Origin: Deltaproteobacteria bacterium
Lineage (GTDB): Bacteria > Myxococcota > Myxococcia > Myxococcales > 40CM-4-68-19
Reading direction: 5' to 3'
Length of the DNA: 10,128 bases
Assembly (NCBI GenBank): GCA_005879095.1
Contig: VBLM01000673.1
Location: 1 to 10,128 of the forward strand
How positions within the stretch are numbered: position 1 is the first letter of the stretch; each line of letters begins with the position of its first letter. The position numbers were made by a program, and so were the translations under genes. The notes beneath the pieces are model-generated. The model did no database searches and was not told the DNA's origin. It saw only the letters and a program-made list of their open reading frames with translations. Below, in pieces: positions 6,741 to 10,128 of the stretch.

Positions 6741-8011
6741 CTTCGCTTCTGGCGCTGCTCGCCGCGGCGCGCATCGTCACGCTGCAGCAGGCCGTCGACA
6801 GCGCCCGCGTGAACCAGCCGCAGCTCCGGCAGGCGCGCGCCGGCGCGCAGGCCGCCGCCGCCCGCGCGCGCGAGGCGTTTTCGCCGATGCTGCCGCAGGT
6901 CTCGGCGCGGGCCGGCTTCCAGCACAGCGCCGGGACGGTCACGGTCCGGAACGCGGCCTGCTCGGCCGATCCCACCGTGCCCTGCGCGACCGGTGTCGCG
7001 AGCGGCAACACCTGGTCCGACAACGTCACCGCCACGCTCCTGTTGTTCGATTTCTTCACCACGCCGAACCGCTGGGAGGCGGCCAAGGCGCAGGCCGAGG
7101 CCCAGGCCGCGACCGAACGCGCCACCGAGCTCGCCGTCGATTTCACCGTGCGGCAGGCGTACTTCGACGCCTGGGCGGACAAGGCGCTGGTCCAGGTCGC
7201 GCAGGACACGCTCACCAACCAGCAGAAGCACCTCGCGCAGACGGAAGGGTTCGTCAAGGCCGGCACGCACCCCGAGATCGATCTCGCCCAGGCCCGCACC
7301 GACACGGCGAACGCGCGGGTGGCGCTGATCACCGCGCAGAACACGTACGAGGTCGCGAAGGTCACGCTCAACGCGGCGATGGGCGTGCTCGGTCCCACCG
7401 ACTACGACGTCGCCGACGACGCGATGCCGGTGGTCGCAAACGAGGACGCCGATACGCAGCCGCTCTTCGACGAAGCGGTCAAGGACCGGCCGGAGTTCGC
7501 CTCGCTGGAAGCGCTGGTCCGCGCCGACCAGCTGACGGTCCGATCGATCGAAGGGCAATACCTGCCCTCGATCGGCGCCAGCGCCGGGGTCAGCCAGAGC
7601 GGCACCAAACTGACCGACCTGGGCTGGAACGCGACGGTGGGCGTGTCGGCGACGTGGCTCCTCTTCCAGGGCGGCCAGACCCGCGCCCAGGTGGCCGAGG
7701 CCGAGGCCAACGTCGCCGGCGAGGTGGCCCAGCTCGACCTCTTGCGCCAGACGCTGCGCAGCGACGTCGACGCGGCGCGGCTGGCGGTGCGGGCGGCGAA
7801 GGAATCGATCTCGGCCGCGCAGGAAGCGCTCACCAACTCGAAGGTGCGGCTGACGCTTGCGGAGCAGCGGTATCAGGTGGGCGTCGGCAGCGCGATCGAG
7901 CTCGGCGACGCGCAGGTGGCAGTGACGCAGGCGTCGGCACAACTGGTGCAAGCGGACGACAAGCTCGCGACGGCGCGGGCGCAGCTCCTGCGCGCCCTTG
8001 GGCGGAGGTAA
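6737..8011 (+). CDS. TolC-like outer-membrane efflux protein, copy 1
   Basis: This 424-residue outer membrane factor is the trimeric exit duct of a tripartite efflux pump. A short hydrophobic leader (MTSLLALLAAA) is followed by two OEP repeats. The first spans about 14-220 and the second about 240-422. The second opens with the family's DRPE motif (250-253) and includes the strand-helix junction WLLFQGGQTRAQVAEAEA (307-324) and YQVGVGSAIELGDAQ (379-393). Long Ala/Gln/Asp-rich helices form the periplasmic tunnel. Cys75 and Cys83 sit in the presumed surface loop of the first repeat and could form a disulfide. The leader is short and lacks basic N-terminal residues, which is unusual. The GTG start overlaps the marR stop. 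Downstream, the adaptor gene that should follow is cut short after 23 codons by the duplication junction. The protein is identical to copy 2. Confidence 0.93.
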   Translation: MTSLLALLAAARIVTLQQAVDSARVNQPQLRQARAGAQAAAARAREAFSPMLPQVSARAGFQHSAGTVTVRNAACSADPTVPCATGVASGNTWSDNVTATLLLFDFFTTPNRWEAAKAQAEAQAATERATELAVDFTVRQAYFDAWADKALVQVAQDTLTNQQKHLAQTEGFVKAGTHPEIDLAQARTDTANARVALITAQNTYEVAKVTLNAAMGVLGPTDYDVADDAMPVVANEDADTQPLFDEAVKDRPEFASLEALVRADQLTVRSIEGQYLPSIGASAGVSQSGTKLTDLGWNATVGVSATWLLFQGGQTRAQVAEAEANVAGEVAQLDLLRQTLRSDVDAARLAVRAAKESISAAQEALTNSKVRLTLAEQRYQVGVGSAIELGDAQVAVTQASAQLVQADDKLATARAQLLRALGRR

Positions 8012-8016
8012 TCCAA

Positions 8017-8088
8017 GTGAAGGACCGCAGAGTCATTTTGATCGCCATCGCCGTGGTCCTGATCGCCGCGATCGCCGCGCGGCGCTGA
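8017..8088 (+). pseudogene. Truncated 5' stub of the RND adaptor gene (23-codon membrane peptide)
   Basis: The first codons match the intact adaptor gene at 9550 exactly through codon 17. Codon 18 differs only silently, codon 19 is identical, and the duplication junction then diverts the frame to AARR and a TGA at 8086-8088. The original GGAGG (8004-8008) and GTG start are intact, so the stub should be translated. The product would be a 23-residue peptide: a basic N-terminus (MKDRR), about 16 hydrophobic residues and a terminal RR. That is a minimal single-span membrane helix. It lacks the whole lipoyl, hairpin and barrel parts of the adaptor and cannot work as one. It may be inert debris or mildly disruptive to the membrane. 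Confidence 0.85.
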
Positions 8089-8273
8089 CCCCGGCCGGAG
8101 TGCGGCTGGCTCAACGGATCGCACCCATTGCCTCTGGCGTGCGGGCCGCGGTCGTGCAAGGGATGTCCGCCCGCGAACAGGAAATGTTGCGCGCCGCGCT
8201 GCGTAAGGTGGTCCGCAATCTCGACGAGTTCGCAGCGGACGACGGGCCGGCCGCCGCCGGAGGTGACGTGTGA
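8075..8273 (+). pseudogene. Truncated 3' remnant of marR
   Basis: It repeats the marR gene from codon 91 to its stop, without a single difference seen. It lacks the N-terminal dimer helix, the recognition helix and most of the wing, so it cannot encode a DNA-binding regulator. It retains only the C-terminal helices (LTPAG to the end). The adaptor stub ends in a different frame at 8088, so ribosomes have no evident way into this frame. An in-frame TTG at 7998 exists but has no Shine-Dalgarno. The remnant still supplies the ribosome site of TolC copy 2. Confidence 0.85.
8259..8263 (+). promoter_or_regulatory. Shine-Dalgarno of TolC-like copy 2
   Basis: An exact copy of the GGAGG at 6726-6730, 6 nt before the GTG at 8270. 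In copy 1 the ribosome arrives by coupling from marR. Here translation must start independently, because the marR remnant is probably not translated. Confidence 0.8.
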
Positions 8274-9544
8274 CTTCGCTTCTGGCGCTGCTCGCCGCGG
8301 CGCGCATCGTCACGCTGCAGCAGGCCGTCGACAGCGCCCGCGTGAACCAGCCGCAGCTCCGGCAGGCGCGCGCCGGCGCGCAGGCCGCCGCCGCCCGCGC
8401 GCGCGAGGCGTTTTCGCCGATGCTGCCGCAGGTCTCGGCGCGGGCCGGCTTCCAGCACAGCGCCGGGACGGTCACGGTCCGGAACGCGGCCTGCTCGGCC
8501 GATCCCACCGTGCCCTGCGCGACCGGTGTCGCGAGCGGCAACACCTGGTCCGACAACGTCACCGCCACGCTCCTGTTGTTCGATTTCTTCACCACGCCGA
8601 ACCGCTGGGAGGCGGCCAAGGCGCAGGCCGAGGCCCAGGCCGCGACCGAACGCGCCACCGAGCTCGCCGTCGATTTCACCGTGCGGCAGGCGTACTTCGA
8701 CGCCTGGGCGGACAAGGCGCTGGTCCAGGTCGCGCAGGACACGCTCACCAACCAGCAGAAGCACCTCGCGCAGACGGAAGGGTTCGTCAAGGCCGGCACG
8801 CACCCCGAGATCGATCTCGCCCAGGCCCGCACCGACACGGCGAACGCACGGGTGGCGCTGATCACCGCGCAGAACACGTACGAGGTCGCGAAGGTCACGC
8901 TCAACGCGGCGATGGGCGTGCTCGGTCCCACCGACTACGACGTCGCCGACGACGCGATGCCGGTGGTCGCAAACGAGGACGCCGATACGCAGCCGCTCTT
9001 CGACGAAGCGGTCAAGGACCGGCCGGAGTTCGCCTCGCTGGAAGCGCTGGTCCGCGCCGACCAGCTGACGGTCCGATCGATCGAAGGGCAATACCTGCCC
9101 TCGATCGGCGCCAGCGCCGGGGTCAGCCAGAGCGGCACCAAACTGACCGACCTGGGCTGGAACGCGACGGTGGGCGTGTCGGCGACGTGGCTCCTCTTCC
9201 AGGGCGGCCAGACCCGCGCCCAGGTGGCCGAGGCCGAGGCCAACGTCGCCGGCGAGGTGGCCCAGCTCGACCTCTTGCGCCAGACGCTGCGCAGCGACGT
9301 CGACGCGGCGCGGCTGGCGGTGCGGGCGGCGAAGGAATCGATCTCGGCCGCGCAGGAAGCGCTCACCAACTCGAAGGTGCGGCTGACGCTTGCGGAGCAG
9401 CGGTATCAGGTGGGCGTCGGCAGCGCGATCGAGCTCGGCGACGCGCAGGTGGCAGTGACGCAGGCGTCGGCACAACTGGTGCAAGCGGACGACAAGCTCG
9501 CGACGGCGCGGGCGCAGCTCCTGCGCGCCCTTGGGCGGAGGTAA
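8270..9544 (+). CDS. TolC-like outer-membrane efflux protein, copy 2
   Basis: A second complete gene for the outer membrane factor described at 6737, 424 residues and identical at protein level. The only nucleotide change within the gene is silent (A at 8848 instead of G at 7315, third position of the Ala193 codon). All features are kept: short leader, two OEP repeats, Cys75/Cys83 and the RPE motif. Unlike copy 1, it is followed by the intact adaptor gene after 5 nt (TAA 9542-9544, GTG 9550). In the original operon this right half and the left marR were presumably joined around a single TolC gene. If transcribed from the marR promoter, the operon would make about two TolC-like chains per adaptor message. 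Confidence 0.93.
   Translation: MTSLLALLAAARIVTLQQAVDSARVNQPQLRQARAGAQAAAARAREAFSPMLPQVSARAGFQHSAGTVTVRNAACSADPTVPCATGVASGNTWSDNVTATLLLFDFFTTPNRWEAAKAQAEAQAATERATELAVDFTVRQAYFDAWADKALVQVAQDTLTNQQKHLAQTEGFVKAGTHPEIDLAQARTDTANARVALITAQNTYEVAKVTLNAAMGVLGPTDYDVADDAMPVVANEDADTQPLFDEAVKDRPEFASLEALVRADQLTVRSIEGQYLPSIGASAGVSQSGTKLTDLGWNATVGVSATWLLFQGGQTRAQVAEAEANVAGEVAQLDLLRQTLRSDVDAARLAVRAAKESISAAQEALTNSKVRLTLAEQRYQVGVGSAIELGDAQVAVTQASAQLVQADDKLATARAQLLRALGRR
9537..9541 (+). promoter_or_regulatory. Shine-Dalgarno of the adaptor gene
   Basis: GGAGG lies inside the last codons of TolC copy 2, 8 nt before the GTG at 9550. It supports this GTG as the start rather than a later codon. The same site stands before the truncated stub at 8017. 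Confidence 0.8.
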
Positions 9545-9549
9545 TCCAA

Positions 9550-10128
9550 GTGAAGGACCGCAGAGTCATTTTGATCGCCATCGCCGTGGTCCTGATCGCC
9601 GCAATCGCGTACTTCGTGCACCGGCGCACCAAAGCGCAGCAGGCCGGCGCGGCTCGCGAGCAGCAGCAGGCGGCGAATCGGCAGATCCCGGTGGTCGAGG
9701 CGCAGGTGCAGAAGAAGGACGTGCCCATCTTCCTCGACGGGCTCGGCAGCGTGATCGCGCTCAAGACGGTGACGGTACGCTCGCAGGTCGACGGCCGGCT
9801 CGACAAGGTCCTCTTCCGCGAGGGCCAGCCGGTGCGCGCCGGCGATCTGCTGGCGCAGATCGATCCGCGGCCGTTCGTCAACCAGCTGCACCAGGGCGAG
9901 GGCGCGCTGGCGCGGGACATCGCGCAGCTCAAGGGAGCGAAGCTCAACCTCGAGCGCTACAAGAACCTGGCGGCGCAGAAGTTGATCGCGCCGCAGCAGG
10001 CCGACGATCAGGCCGCGCTGGTCGGGCAGCTCGAGGGCGCGGTGGAGGTCGACCACGCGACCATCGATACTGCGAAGCTGAACCTCGACTACGCCTCGAT
10101 CAGGTCGCCCACCGACGGCGTGACCGGG
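9550..10128 (+). CDS. RND efflux periplasmic adaptor (membrane fusion protein), N-terminal part
   Basis: 193 codons are visible and the gene runs off the right edge. An N-terminal membrane anchor (MKDRR, then hydrophobic residues 6-22) leads to a periplasmic part. The first half of the lipoyl domain is at about 72-106 (VRSQVDGRLDKVLFREGQPVRAGDLLAQID). The alpha-helical hairpin follows at about 108-172, and the returning lipoyl strand (YASIRSPTDGVTG) reaches the window end. The pattern is that of MdtA/AcrA-type adaptors, which bridge an inner-membrane RND pump and a TolC-like duct. An EmrA-type partner of an MFS pump is less likely, given the VPIFLDGLGSV and IDPRPF motifs. It follows TolC copy 2 by 5 nt. 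The RND permease gene is expected just beyond the window. Substrates are unknown; the MarR neighbour suggests lipophilic or phenolic compounds. Confidence 0.9.
   Translation, partial: MKDRRVILIAIAVVLIAAIAYFVHRRTKAQQAGAAREQQQAANRQIPVVEAQVQKKDVPIFLDGLGSVIALKTVTVRSQVDGRLDKVLFREGQPVRAGDLLAQIDPRPFVNQLHQGEGALARDIAQLKGAKLNLERYKNLAAQKLIAPQQADDQAALVGQLEGAVEVDHATIDTAKLNLDYASIRSPTDGVTG

Larger units (their letters stand above)
6542..8074 (+). repeat. Tandem duplication, copy 1 (unit 1533 bp)
   Basis: This stretch recurs immediately downstream with a constant offset of 1533 bp. It contains the last third of marR, the whole TolC-like gene and the first 18-19 codons of the adaptor gene. Between copies I find one difference inside the TolC gene, 7315 G versus 8848 A (silent, Ala193). 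A second lies at the right end, 8070 G versus 9603 A (silent in the adaptor frame). The match to the right copy begins at 6542/8075 and fails at 6541/8074. Confidence 0.95.
8075..9607 (+). repeat. Tandem duplication, copy 2 (unit 1533 bp)
   Basis: This is the right-hand copy of the 1533-bp unit, abutting copy 1 without spacer. At the junction the sequence reads GATCGCCGC twice in a row (8061-8069 and 8070-8078). The same 9-mer occurs at the left edge region in marR (6528-6536) and at the right edge region in the adaptor gene (9594-9602). This short homology is a plausible cause of the duplication. Confidence 0.95.

Noticed and set aside
6578..7951. A 457-codon minus-strand open frame, repeated at 8111-9484, opposite the TolC-like genes
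   Set aside because: The translation is Arg-rich low-complexity sequence, duplicated only because the DNA is. The plus strand carries the real OEP-family protein.
6542..9607. The tandem duplication as a transposon or integrated element
   Set aside because: No transposase, terminal inverted repeats or target-site duplication. The edges fall inside host genes with only short homology.

Overview
The window is strongly GC-rich, with G or C in most third codon positions, and looks like chromosomal DNA of a Gram-negative bacterium. It encodes an outer-membrane efflux channel and a periplasmic adaptor, and a propeller sensor of a kind common in Acidobacteriota, Myxococcota and Bacteroidota. The GC content, the aryl-CoA ligase and the GGGGACAC-type dispersed repeats fit a soil acidobacterium or myxobacterium-like organism best. 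I cannot fix the phylum from the sequence alone.

Left part (1-5913): four genes, all on the minus strand. In transcription order they are a ClC-type chloride channel/transporter with two CBS domains (5913-3943), a benzoate-CoA-ligase-family enzyme (3872-2376), an alpha/beta hydrolase whose start overlaps the ligase stop by 8 nt (2383-1580), and the N-terminal 510 codons of a secreted beta-propeller sensor (1530 to beyond position 1). A perfect 20-bp inverted repeat (3890-3939) fills the gap between the ClC stop and the ligase Shine-Dalgarno. Ligase and hydrolase probably form a small module that activates or processes an aromatic acid.

Middle (5914-6272): a divergent intergenic region with no convincing gene. 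It holds a half-copy of the same GGGGACAC repeat, a small hairpin and a long pyrimidine-rich tract.

Right part (6273-10128): a plus-strand efflux operon made of a MarR-family regulator, a TolC-like outer-membrane factor and a periplasmic adaptor of the RND type. The adaptor runs off the window, and the inner-membrane pump is expected beyond it. The operon carries a nearly perfect tandem duplication with a period of 1533 bp (6542-8074 and 8075-9607). The result is two complete, protein-identical TolC genes. At the junction there is also a 5' stub of the adaptor gene, reading as a 23-residue membrane peptide, and a 3' stub of the marR gene lacking its DNA-recognition helix.

The duplication is the most unusual thing here. 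It is either a very recent, possibly unstable amplification of an efflux outer-membrane gene or an assembly artefact, and junction-spanning reads would decide. I see no clear evidence of a wholly new system such as a defence island, CRISPR array, phage or biosynthetic cluster.
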